From NCBI GenBank assembly GCA_950295325.1, contig OX485804.1, forward strand, positions 40,054,001-40,102,428: DNA of 48,428 bases, given 5' to 3'. Position numbers and translations under genes: made by a program. A model generated the notes under the pieces. That model worked only from the letters and a program-made list of their open reading frames with translations, did no database searches and was not told the origin of the DNA. The first letter of the stretch is position 1; each line of letters begins with the position of its first letter. Positions 32,017-43,432 of the stretch are shown here, piece after piece. This DNA is from Polytrichum commune. Taxonomy: Eukaryota > Streptophyta > Polytrichopsida > Polytrichales > Polytrichaceae.

Positions 32017-32821
32017 TAGTGACAACACAAGGTACATGTCACATGTACAAATTGAATCGCTCATTTTTTTTTGTAAAAATTGTTGTGAGAAGATTTGCAA
32101 GCCACATCTTCAACACATTTAACAAGAAGTGAAGACAGTTGAAGCCCAAGAGATGACAAGAGAATGATCAAACTTTAAGGCGAAAAGAAGAAAAAACTAA
32201 GTGACAAGATAAGTGAAGGCATGTGTAGGCAAGTGAAGGCAAATTGAAGTCAACAAAATGGTCAAACTTCATTTTTTTCCCAAAACTGCCCTTTTTGGGC
32301 TTATATTAAAAAAATTCAGCACATCCACTTCTTGCCGCATGGTCATTCCTCTTGGTCCACATTCGGTTTACACCTAGTGAGGGGCCCAACGGCTTTGTAA
32401 ATCAAATGTTTAAGAACCCGGATCATGAATTGTAGACCATGAACTCGTACCGCGGAATAAGGCATCTTCCGTGGGATGAGTTCATGGTCCATGGTGTAAA
32501 CCGCCCCTAAATTGGGAAACGGATGTGGGAATGGAATATGAAGTTCCAAGTTGTCGTGGAGGATTGTCCTTTGCAAGTTTGCGCGCGAGCCTTGAAAGAG
32601 GGAGTTCGTGTCCCCAACGCCTACAAGTAGGTGGAGGAGTAGAGACCTCCCCCGTTTACGTTTGTTGTTAATTCATCCAAACCCGACTTTTGTGGAGTAA
32701 TTCGGGGTCTTTGACCCCGGTTTAGGTGTTAACTTGTCTTAAGTTAGGTAACCTAGGTTGTACATAGTAATCAATGTTTGCACTCTCCTCTTCAGTGGGT
32801 GTTGCAAAATATCACCCTTAA

Positions 32822-33648
32822 CCCCTAACTTCCCATGCTAGATTCCCCTCAAATTTGCCCAGATAATGTGACCTCAATTTTAGTGACCATAACTAAAGAT
32901 CTAAAGTTTTTTGGATGAATCCGACCGTATAGGTGTTTGCAAGTTAGAGGTGACTACTCATAATCAAAATTTTAAACGTTGAAGTTCTATTATGCATGAG
33001 ATTATAATAGGAATGTCAATATTGGTCTTGAGGGGGCAACAATTTAGAAATTAAATTCGGGTTGGTTTTTTGATCGAACCTCCACTCAAATCATCTCCAA
33101 GTGACCAAATGTTACCCTCATTCAATATACCTACTCAAGTCAACTCACAAATCTTGAAACCATTATTTTGTGATTTTTGGGAAGCTTAAAATTTGAGGCA
33201 ACGATGCCACAACTACACACCTTCCACATGGATTTACACCCACCAACATGTGTCCAACTAAAAAATCCACTGGTGGATGTTTAGGATTTGATGCATTTGC
33301 GTGTCATGCAAATTTACAAATCAATTGGGAATCGTCTGCACATAAGGATCAACAAAAAAAAACCATGTAGAGGATATACCCCCTAAACTGCGGAGGCGAC
33401 AAATGTCAAGTTTTGGTTCATGGACCAATTCCACTATAAAACCAATTGAGAGCACATTCCCATATTTGAATTAATCTAAAAATACCTAATTATGTTGAAT
33501 CAAGATTATCCACATGGAAAAACATAGCAAACTTGAACATGAACAAGAGAAGTGGAAACAATAAAAAATTAAAACCATCCAAGCTAGTGTCAAAGGGGTC
33601 ATCACGAACTACTCGCAACCAAAGTATGATCGCACATGACATTAGGGG
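32822..33648 (-). mobile_element. non-autonomous repeat element, copy 2 (no MITE)
   Basis: An 827-bp inverted counterpart of 5202-6373. Ends are CCCCTAAC and TTAGGGG, with TTAA on both sides (32818-32821 and 33649-33652). Where copy 1 carries the 329-bp MITE, this copy has the plain sequence GACACTAGCTTGGATGG (complement) with one TA at 33585-33586. No open frame is shared with copy 1. Confidence 0.65.
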
Positions 33649-33659
33649 TTAAAAGAGAT

Positions 33660-34650
33660 GGAAGCCACAATAGTTGAACACCTCTTATATTAAAAGATCA
33701 ATCTTCTTATATTACAATCCAAGTTATGAATGACATGGTCAATAAGATAGTCTGTTTCAACATAAGCATCTTTCTCACCACAAACTAGGAAGGTGAAATA
33801 GTGAATGTGTTGCATGCCAAACCCCTAACCCCTAAGGTATGCAGGTGTAACTCGGAAACTATTCTTAATTGGACAGCTATATTTAATTTATGTGGTTAGG
33901 TGAAAATCAAAGTATAAATACCATAAAGACATATGTTTCAAAGAGATTGGACTATATCTTTGAATTTTATATAGTGAACACAATTGGGAGTCCTGACCAA
34001 TGTACTAAATTTTTAAAAAAATCAATAAACATGCATTTCCCAAAACCATAACTAAATTAGGGGAGGTCCAAAATTCAATTAGTTTTTGTTAATGCTTCTT
34101 CAGAGAATTTGCTAATGCAACACGAACACTGAAGAAGTAAATCTGATTTTTTAGAAGATGGAGAACAAGAAAAATGAACTGAATAACACCCGCATACCTA
34201 ACCATCCAGATTGACCATTGTCAGTTACCTATCCAAAACCAGGGTCCGTTCACAACAGTCCTGGTATATGATCAGCCAAGCAATATCTCACCTAGTTCCA
34301 ACAGTACTGAAGTTTACAAAACTCAACATTGTGGTTTAGAGTAATATACTCGGGCATGTTTTGGGACACCAATGCCTTGACATCCAGTACAAGAGTTAAG
34401 GTAATTTTAGTTCCCACCACAATTGCACACAAAAATCCCGACAGAGCACTGAAGCTACTCTAGCTAAACTAAAGATGTTGAGGCATATCCACCCAAAGTA
34501 ATTACCTCCCATATTATTGATACTTGTATGAAATTGTGTCATGCTGGAAATCAACCACATGTTCCTGATGAATAATATTACTGTACACACCTCGTGTAAC
34601 TGGGAAGATTGTTGTTGATTCTATGAAGGCAATGACATGCACAGCTTCTA
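33660..34650. other. AT-rich intergenic DNA, no gene seen
   Basis: This stretch has only short open frames without recognisable motifs. Traces of the abundant repeat occur (AAGAGATTGGACTATATCTT near 33938, and a double ACCCCTAACCCCTAA near 33821). It directly precedes the left end of the second full-length hAT. Confidence 0.35.
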
Positions 34651-35073
34651 TGTCACAACCAGCGAATTTTTTTTCACTTTTTACTGGGGGTGAAATGGCT
34701 ATTATAATGGTTGTTTACATTGCAGTTTCGGCTATGTGAACATGTAAGGAAATTGTAAACATTGCGATGAAATGTGTGGTAGAATGAAATTGCCGCTATC
34801 TAAAATGGACAGTAGAGAAATGCAAATGCGATACTTGTTGTGATGCCTTTTGGAAGTTTAGCTAAGTGAAAAATAAAAAATATTGCAAGGCCACTATTGG
34901 AACAAGGAAATGTAGCAGTAAATATGCGAAATTACATCCCACAAATTATGTCACAAAAAATTTAGGAGGAACACCACTTCTTTATTTACAATGGCATGCA
35001 TCGCCAATAAGCCGTATTCTAAATAGTTATGAAGAAGTGGGAAAAACCCCCTAAATGTCTCATTCTATGCAAA

Positions 35074-38000
35074 TCAAACACCAAGTGCATATCGGCCGCG
35101 CTTCGGCTTGCAAGCTCTCCAATCTGAAACGACATCCTTGTACAGGAATGATGTCAATGTGTAATGTTTTTGTGCAAACATTGTTGTAGCAAGAGGTAAA
35201 TGTTCAGTTAAGCGGTTGCGGAGTTTGTTCTTCAAGAAAGAAACATTGGAAAATGTTCTTTCGTCTTCTACACTCCCAAGAACCTACAAAATGGATGCAA
35301 AGAGACAAAGTCAGTAAGAAGCCAACTTGCATTCAAGAACATGAATACAAAAAGCATGAGAAAGTTTAATGAAGTAACATATTTTCAAAATATAACCCCG
35401 TACCTGGATCATCGCAATTTCTGCGAGCTTAAAGAACTCGGGAAACATACCCTTCAAAGGGGCAGATTGTGCCAAGGCACGCCATAGTTTGGTTAAGGGA
35501 TGAATGTGGGTGTCCATGGCCCTCATTGCATGAAGAGAATTATTTGCCATAGCCACAGCAAACCAATGCAACTGCCGATCAAGTGCCATAGCACTCAACA
35601 CTGCTAGACATGTATCACAAACATTTGTAGCGCTAGAGAAATCCTTGGTGTGAGCATATGTTTGCTTCAAAGTGTTTATGTACCCTGTGAGTTTGTGCTC
35701 ATGCCCTGGCTCAAGCCAAAATTGAGGATATACAATGGACAGTGCATTCATTACCTCACTAGGGGGAAACCTACTTCCCAATTCCATCACCATCATGGCT
35801 GCAGCATCTGCAATAAAAAACCAACACATTAGATCCATGCTCATGGATGCAAAACCTTGATATAATCAAAAGATGCAAAAACATAAACAAACAAACAAAA
35901 CTAAAAACAAACACATACCTGCAACCTCGACCTTCACCTCCGATATCGTTCTATCAAATAATTCTCTTGTCACAAAATTCCTCAAGTGTGTGACATGATC
36001 AACGCAAGTCGCATTGAGGTGGGAACCGGCTGAAGTTGACAAATGGGCCTAAAAAACCAAGTGTTCAACACAATCATTCACATCTGGATGCCACCTTAGG
36101 CGGATGCTCTCATGCGAAAGGTCACATATCTTTTTGAAGCATGAAAATGCATCTGAAATGAATGCATTGTTTGTGCAATACAAGTCATTCACATCTGAGA
36201 TACAAAGGCTCAATGCCCTTATGAAATCACACACATATACACTGGGGGATTGTGCAAAGACAACCAAGGCTTTCACAGCCTCTAGAAGAGGTAGCACTGC
36301 AGCCAAGGTCAGTAAAGACTTGATATCAACCATGAGTTCATAATTTACCTTGGATGCCGGGATTGTTGGTTTTACAAGATGATCAGAGTACATCTTTACC
36401 AAAAGGGTGCGGTACTCCGACAAAACACGTTTCCATAGACTCAACATTGAAATCCACATCGTTTTTACATTTTGAAGAATTTTTCTGCCCTTAGACTCAA
36501 GCAATTCAGCAAGTTTTTGGAGCTCTAAATGACGTTTTGGGGACTTACTAAAATACTTGTGCAAAGCAGCTAGTAGGGTTTCAATCCTAGCCACCATCTC
36601 CAGATCTGATAGACATTGCACTGCAAGGTTGCTTCGATGTGCCACACAATGCATGCCTTGTATGTATGGCACATGAAAAACCTGCAGCTTGTTAATGACA
36701 CCATTCTTCTTCCCTTGTAAAACCGATGCACCATCTGCCCCAAATGCCATGAATCGGTCTCTAATCTGATGTGGGGTTAATCCACCCTCATTAGTGAGTG
36801 TACTAATAATCATCTTGGTTATATTATCGGCACCACCGCCCTCAGTCACACGCTGCAAGCACAACAGCATTGGCACTCTCTCCCAATTTTGAATTGTATA
36901 AACATGCATGTTAATCCAAGATTGGTTGTCCAACGTTGTGACTTCATCGCAAGTGATAGAGAAGTAAGGGGCTATACTTACTACTTCTTTTGTCCTTGTT
37001 TGCACAACGTTAAACAAACTCTCAACCATTTCCCAACCCGACCTCTCGGTCCAATGCTTCAATGGAGTCTGCACATACACTCAAATGCCATTACTAACCA
37101 ACACGATGTTTCAAAAGAAAATTAATAACATGAGAAACTGAAACTGAAAGGAAATGAAGGAATTTGACCTTAAGAACGCCCAGGAATTGTAAGAGCTCCT
37201 TCATGGGTGGATATTCTATCATAGGTCTTCCAAATTGTAACAAGTGAAAGATGACTGCCATTTGCACTTCCTTGCATTTTGGAGGAGCCCTAGCTGTAAC
37301 TAGGGTTCTAATATCATAAACATGCAGTGCTGCAAATGTCCTCTCAGCACGCTTGTGGACGGAATTCTGGTCCCAATACCATTCACCTTTCTTCACCTTC
37401 AAAGAAGGTAAGTTGCTGAGTGCTCTCTTTCATCCTTGGTGTTTTTTCAGGTTGTCATCTTTTGCATCCAGTATTTTGTCTTTGCCATTTACTTTAGAGC
37501 AGATGATACATCGAACTTTGTCAAATGTACCATCCCCTTCAGGGTCCTGTTGAGACCATGGGTATTTTGCTGCCCAATTTTCTTAAAATCTGCACCAAAA
37601 CCACCCTAAACCAGTGAGAAACAAAACATCATCAAAAACATATCCTCAAAATGCCAAAAAATCCCCATAGGAAGTGGCCCTAAACTCATAATGTTTGGGG
37701 AGACACGTGCGTGGTGGGTTTGGGTCGGGTATAAACCCCGCCCCCCGTATAGAGGAGGTGGAGCGGGCCCTTCCGGTATAGGCCAAGAATAAAAAGTTTT
37801 ACAAGTTTTTCCAAAACAAAAACGTGGCCTCAACCGGTATGGCCTAATCATTTTTTTCTTGTTGTGAAACTTTTTGTTCTTGGCCTCTACCGGAAGGCCC
37901 TAAACGTGGCCTCTACTGGAAGGGCCCGCTCCACCTCCTCTATACGGGGGGCGGGGTTTATACCCGACCCAAACCCGCCATGCACGTGTCTCTCCAAACA

Positions 38001-38535
38001 TTATGGGTTTAGGGGCCACTTCCTATGCTGAGATACTTGAGAAAGAAAAAATATCACACATCAATTGACATGTTAGAAATTGAAATGATACATACTTAGA
38101 AATCGGAAATTGAGACGACATTTTAGAATAATTTTAGCCCTCAGCCAATGCATTACTCCCAAAAAAATACAGCCATGGTTTAGGGTTTAGGAGGTATTTT
38201 CTTTTCGGAAATTTTCGCTTCTCTGTTGGAGGTTCATGTGAGGTTGGTAGCAATTGGGTGTTTGATTGCTCATGGAAACCATCTAAGCTGTTGCTACCAC
38301 CACTTGAAGGCGCATTGACAGTGAATGGGGAGCCACTGATGTCCAATGCATTAGCCTCAAATGGAGCAGGTACATGCAGTGGAGTGGGAGAAAAAATGGT
38401 TGCAGACGCGGTTGAAGAGATCTGGACAACCTCTTGCATTGCGGCAATTGATAATTCTCCCCCAGGGGTGATCATCAACACCCTCTGCTTGAAGAAGGGA
38501 CGTTTTCCAGAACCAGATGCAGGAGCCATTGCCAT
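35074..38535 (-). pseudogene. hAT transposase, five exons, two in-frame stops
   Basis: Exon 1 from ATG 38535 (MAMAPASGSGKRPFFKQRV...) has an uncertain donor before about 38150. Exon 2, about 37578-37169, holds the zinc finger (KVRCIICSKVNGKDK...NLKKHQG). Exons 3-5 are 37068-35919, 35807-35404 and 35283-35074, with GT-AG introns of 100, 111 and 120 bp that all preserve phase. Core motifs are PYFSITCDEVTTLDNQSW and FGADGASVLQGKKNG (the catalytic Asp residues), CVAHRSNLAV, and VEDERTFSNVSFLKNKLRN in the last exon. TGA at 37432-37430 and TAG at 36051-36049 interrupt otherwise continuous frames, so only truncated protein is expected. The TAG could be read as a real stop, but the coding pattern continues past it. 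Confidence 0.85.
37666..38027. mobile_element. foldback element nested in a hAT intron
   Basis: About 118 bp at each end are inverted copies with roughly 93% identity, starting CATAGGAAGTGGCCC and running through GGGTTTGGGTCGGGTATAAA, CCCCGCCCCCCGTATAGAGG and GAGCGGGCCCTTCC. The short centre has further GGCCTCTACCGG/GGCC motifs. TA next to the GGAAGTGG termini on both sides may be the target. It sits between transposase exons 1 and 2 of the hAT, so it is nested, and it would fold into a long hairpin. Confidence 0.85.
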
Positions 38536-38661
38536 GGTAGAGCAACTGCCACATGTACTCACTGCAACTGCTGGAGCAGGGGATCGCAGGTCCACAGGCG
38601 ACCACACAAAACCAACTCCCAGGTAGCCAGGCGATGTGGAGTGGCGAGGCGAATACCAGGA

Positions 38662-38790
38662 GATCACACAAAACCAGATCGGGCAAATGCGACAACGCCA
38701 ATGCACACACAACAGGCGATCATAGAAAATCAGATCGGGCAAAGGCGACGCCAATGCACACACAATGCACCAATGCACACACAACAATTG
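38662..38790. repeat. 56-bp tandem repeat in the hAT 5' region
   Basis: The unit GATCACACAAAACCAGATCGG continuing to GCCAATGCACACACAA occurs at 38662 and 38718, followed by partial CAATGCACACACAA copies. It lies between the transposase ATG and the right end, where hAT elements carry subterminal binding repeats. Confidence 0.75.
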
Positions 38791-39430
38791 CACATACCAC
38801 TTCGCAAAACAACAATGCACATACCTGTTAATTGCAGATTCCATAAATAAGATGTCGCCACTCCCACCTCTGTAACGCTCACTCCCTATAGCCACATCCA
38901 TCCTCATCCTCATTAGTGAATGCAGTGAGAATTGTGCACAAACCCTACCTAAAAAATACCCAGACTTCAATGTGGCTCCAAGCCTCCAACTCTGACGGCC
39001 TCAACAGAACAACCATGCACAGCATTGTCTATCAGATCTGGAGTCTGGACTCTGGAGAGAGTGGACAATGCACAAGTTCGCCGCGAATGGAACCAGCGGA
39101 TGAATCTGCTAGTCTACAAAAGGGCTTCATCCATACGAACAGGCAGCCGCGAATGGCCATGAGCGACGTGGAGAATCCGGCGACATAAGGTAGCGGAGTG
39201 GAGGGATGGGCCGCCGATGTGTAGGGTTGGCGAGGTGACCCAACGGCGACGTGACGGAATGGGCGGGAGGTGGGGGCAGCATGGAGGAGCTTTACTGCTT
39301 CTACTCATGGTAGATTTGGGCGATTTGGGGACACCTAGATTTGATTATTCTAATAGAAAATTTCGTAGCATCATTTAGAATATAGCATTAAATGCGAATA
39401 ATCGCCCAAATAAAATTCGCTGGTCACAAC

Positions 39431-41500
39431 AACACCTGTTCTCATATTGTTGAAATTCTTCCGCTTGCGCACATGTGAATTCCCATTAACCATTTCAAAA
39501 TTTGAGATCTTGACCCAAAGTGATCGAGAAGAAGTCTATGAGAGGCGAACCAAGGTTCTGGCCTCTGGTGAGGCCACGTCGCCAATTCGAAACCTTGAAA
39601 ACGTCGTAAATCTACCAATCCTAGTATCTTCGCACTATCGTCATTTTCTGTCTTCCCCGTTTGTTGCTTCGTTCTTGGCTACAACATGTACAGTAAGTAG
39701 CCGCGGGCTTTGCCGCAAGCACGAAATCAGAGGATGCCAGGATTGAGAGCTCGTTCGGGGGGTCAAGATGTTATCCTATTGTGAAAGATTGATGAATGCC
39801 TTCAAGAGGTAAGCTTAACAGAGCCAACAAGCCACTTCCTCACTGCAAATAAGACACTTATATTTCCTCCCATAGATAGCACATCGGAATAAAAGAAAAC
39901 AACAAACATCTGCATTTGAATTCAAAGAGTGTGTATGGACAAATCTTGTAAAAACAATTGGCAGTAAGTTTATGACATGGCCACCTAATGCACCACATTC
40001 CAGTCGAGAGAGGCGCAACCACCTGCACAAAGCAACCATTGGTAAGCCACAGTTAGAAGACAACTGAAATCTGGTACATGTGACTTGAATTGTTTTGGAC
40101 CCTTTCTATTCAACAGAGGCTCAAACATCGCATTATCCACAACAAGAGCAGGCTGCTAGAGAATATACCTCGTCATCACCCATGTTCAAAGTTGCTTGAA
40201 GTAAGCCACCCATATTTGGAAATGTTGTACAAAATGTCACCTAAGGTATATGCCTAGTTCAGTTAGTTCTTTTAATCAGACACCTACACGGTTGGGTGTG
40301 GCTCCAAAAAAGGATATCAAAAAGAAATGTGTACAAAAGATATGAGACTAAGTGCTCAAAATATGATAACCATTCTAGGCTCAACAGTCGACAAAATTGG
40401 GGGGGACCTATATGACCATCTAATGAGCACGAGAATCTTCACTATGATATTGAATAAGATATTCATATAATCTCTTAAAATTATAAGGAAAGTGGGTATG
40501 GCCACTATTTGCATTTGCTAACCATCTTGAACTGATCGCGTTTTTCAACTCCTAGGAGAAGGTTGCTAGTAGGAAAAAGTAACCATTTAAGATCCCTCTA
40601 CCTTACCATGAAACCAGAAAACTAGACATATCCAGGCATTTCTCATCTTGCAGGCAGAGAAACCAGTACTTGTATTAACTAAAAAGGTCTAACCAGAGGA
40701 GTGGTTCCTGATGCAAATAGAAGGAACTGGGAAAAAATATGCAACTAATGACCACAAAAAGAAAGGGTAGAAACGAAAAGGAAATACCAAATATCATAGT
40801 GGAGCAAGTTAGATTAGAATCTATGAACCTGAGAGAGCAGTATATTTATTTAGTGACTCTTCCCAGCATGAAAAATAATTAACAAGAAGGAAAACGTCAC
40901 ATATTTGCTGCATTTGTCATATCTACATTCATGCTCAATTATAATGCTTTGAAAGCAACGCTACTAATCAGAGAAGTGGCATTGTTCTAACTGTTTACAT
41001 GCAATGAGCTTCCAGCATTACATTCTTGTGTTAATCATAAATTTTTCAATTCTTACTCAGTTGAAGTACATGAAAAGTTTATGTCATAGATCTTCTCAAG
41101 AAGTTTCTAAGAAGCTATTATGCACCATATCCTACTTGACCATTTAGAACCCAAAGTTCTTATACATTGTCATGACCTTCACATATCACAGTAGTGTATA
41201 CTCTGACTAGGCTAAGATTTTATAAGTTCAAGACTACCTCCATTAGCAATATACTGAAATTCTAACAGAAACTAGACTTTGTTGTTTGTAGCGACCTTAT
41301 TACAAAAACCCAGGAAAGTCTATGCGCAATATAATTTCACATCATTACACATCAATTCTCAAGTAAATTAGAGAATTATCTAAATACGTGCATACATGAG
41401 AAGGGAATAATTTTCAAATTCCAAGTAACCCTACTAATTCACAAAAACATTTCAGGAGCATGAACAATGTAGACAAACTCAGTAAACAAGAAAGAACATA
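39431..41500. other. intergenic DNA and possible distal 3' leader-trailer exons
   Basis: No protein family is visible. A copy of the abundant repeat lies at about 40225-40570 (TTTTAATCAGACACCT, GAGACTAAGTGCTCAAAAT, GACCTATATGACCATC). On the minus strand the acceptor CTTTGTGCAG near 40025 and the donor GACGAG|GTATATTC near 40170 could define 3' untranslated exons of the small gene at 41635-43254. The 39440-39760 segment has an uninterrupted plus-strand frame of 99 codons without known motifs. Confidence 0.35.
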
Positions 41501-41634
41501 CCAAGTTGGCAGTAGACAGTCTGGGCAGCCCGAAGTGTGCAGGCATTCACATTTACAAGGATCAGAAAATCAGCCACCTTGCAAGCGTCCATCGCATAAG
41601 AGTAAAAAACGAGGGAATTGATGCGACAAACTCC

Positions 41635-43254
41635 TTAGTTGGCCTTCCTTGGTTGTTGAGCAGGATCAGGACCGACATCACGAGACCCAACATTTATGTA
41701 AGGCCCCCTCATAATAGCCCCTGGAGGTAGAGGTTTGCTCGAATCTATAATTGGCTTCGCCTGCATCTTGCTACAAAACAACAAAACATTTACAGTTAGG
41801 TACACTGAAGATTCATTTAAGGTAAATGTGCCTAATTTGGTTACTTATCTTGATTGGACACCTTTATTTGTGGTATTTGGTTTGGTGTGGCTCCAAGAAC
41901 AGCTACCAAAAAGATGTGTGTTAAAAAGAGATTGGACTGTCCATGGAGTGGAGACAAGCAACCTATGGATCCTAGTGGAAGTTTGTGCAAGAGTAATTGC
42001 TTCCTAGAAATCCTCTCCCATGCTGCGTTGGCCTTGAATAGTGGTCAATTGCATTTGAAACTGATTTAGAATTTATAAAATGTGTCTCTTCATATGTGAT
42101 CTGTTGGTTCTAAGAGGTCGACTCTTATGTGAAAGCTTTATGATTTTCGAAGACAACTTGTTTGTAAACCTGGGAAGGCTCTCAACACTTTGAAATGATT
42201 TCTGTAATGGCTTTGAAGCTACAAAACATCGTATGGTTGCCAATGTTCAAAAATGTTCACCAATGTTCTACAGCCATCATCTCGATAATTACATATATCC
42301 AACTCAGAACCTTCCTATCTACTATTTCAAGATTCTTTACTATAACTAGTAAGGTATATAGCCCTATTGTGGGCACTTCCAACTCCAGAAACTTTTGGCC
42401 ATTGGATTGGATTTGAAATTGTCTCATCCGGTTGGCAATTACAAATCACAAAGATTATCATTCCAATTCAAATCAAAATTGAGGTGCCAAAGTTATCAGA
42501 GGTACATATAGATTCTCTTTCTCTTTAGGTAAACACATAGGTCCTCCCAATTCTGTTAGATATTGAACCTAGAACAGTGTCTACATTTTAAGCATATGTT
42601 CCAACCTCATTGTCTTTCTGGTCCCCCTTTTAACTACAAGCCTTGCCATACACCACTCAAATACAGTAGATGGGTCTTAAATGATTACTCTTTCCGACTA
42701 GCCCACTTCTCCCATGATACGAAACACACAATTTGTACGAGATGATTAGCACATCCAAATTGAGGTCCTACTCACTGTCCTCATAATCGTTGGAGCTCAT
42801 ATGAACATCTTATTCATTATGAAAGTGAAGGCCCTCATGCTCATTGAATGGTCATATAGGTTCCCCCCAATTATTTTGAATATTGAGCCTAGAACGGTTA
42901 TCGTATTTTGGACACAGTCCAATCTCTTTTAAACACATGACTTTTTAGTATCCGTTCTTGGAGCCACACCAAACCACATTCCACTCACACATAGGTGTCT
43001 CATTAAGATAAGTAACCAAATTAGGTACGCTACCTTTGGTGCCTCTTTAAAGAAACCATAATCCAACATACCTAATATCCCTCTCTTATCCCGTCATGAC
43101 CAGCTAATGTGCTGTAATTTGAAGTTCTCTGACATTAACATTGCAAAAGCAAGAGAATGCAAAGGTTTTACCTAAGAAAGACAGGAAACAAGAGGCCTGC
43201 TGTTGCAAAGGCCACCAGTCCTGACGCCAAAATCGCATTTCGTGATAACCCCAT
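41635..43254 (-). CDS. conserved 72-residue single-pass membrane protein of unassigned function
   Basis: Two exons, 43254-43172 and 41770-41635, join across a GT-AG intron of 1401 bp that splits one Ser codon. The N-terminus MGLSRNAILASGLVAFATAG followed by LLFPVFL is one hydrophobic membrane segment. The C-terminal part reads KPIIDSSKPLPPGAIMRGPY then INVGSRDVGPD and a charged tail. I recall similar short plant proteins with K/P-rich KPLPP, RGPY.N.GSRD.GPD and one N-terminal helix, annotated only as uncharacterised; mitochondrial location is my guess. Both exons are flanked by good splice sites: acceptor GTTGCAG, 8 bases before the ATG, and a donor CTTG|GTATGT after the stop (41502). The intron carries repeat copies. 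Confidence 0.82.
41838..43040. repeat. interspersed repeat copies filling the small gene's intron
   Basis: A plus-oriented copy (about 41838-42010: TTGGTTACTTATCTTGATTG, GGTGTGGCTCCAAGAAC, AAAAAGAGATTGGACTG) is followed by minus-oriented ones (about 42340-42720 and 42743-43020). The last is the closest relative of the copy in HIR intron 3. Together they make up most of the 1.4-kb intron. Confidence 0.65.
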
Positions 43255-43432
43255 CTAGAGCCCTGCAACACAGATGAACCTTGAAATTCAAAAGCCAAGA
43301 CACTCCTCTTGGGCAACTACCCACAACCAGAAATAGGACTTACAGACCATAGACTATGCCAATTAAACCTTGAAAGCCATAAAGCCTTTAGATAGACACA
43401 CAACCAAAATCGGACACAAAATTGATCCAAAG

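Larger units (their letters stand above)
31298..32507. mobile_element. candidate inverted-repeat element (1.2 kb)
   Basis: GGGGCGGTTTACACTATGGA with CCATGAA at the left (31298 on) is mirrored by TTCATGGTCC...GTGTAAACCGCCCC at the right (32481-32507), one mismatch in about 27. The right flank is TAA, the left flank CAA, near a Harbinger-type TWA target but not a clean duplication. A weaker repeat, CGGTTTACACCTAGTG (near 32364), suggests the right end may be a separate 145-bp MITE. The interior holds the 29-bp hairpin and a truncated MITE copy. Confidence 0.45.
34660..39422 (-). mobile_element. full-length hAT transposon (4763 bp) with intact ends
   Basis: Terminal repeats read CAGCGAATTTTTTTT on the left and CAGCGAATTTTATTT on the right (inward), one mismatch in 15. 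They are flanked by a perfect 8-bp duplication GTCACAAC (34652-34659 and 39423-39430). It contains a minus-strand transposase gene of at least five exons with two in-frame stops, a nested foldback element (37666-38027) and a 56-bp tandem repeat (about 38662-38790). Its ends and transposase differ from the 24.7-kb hAT, so it is a different hAT family. Confidence 0.95.
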
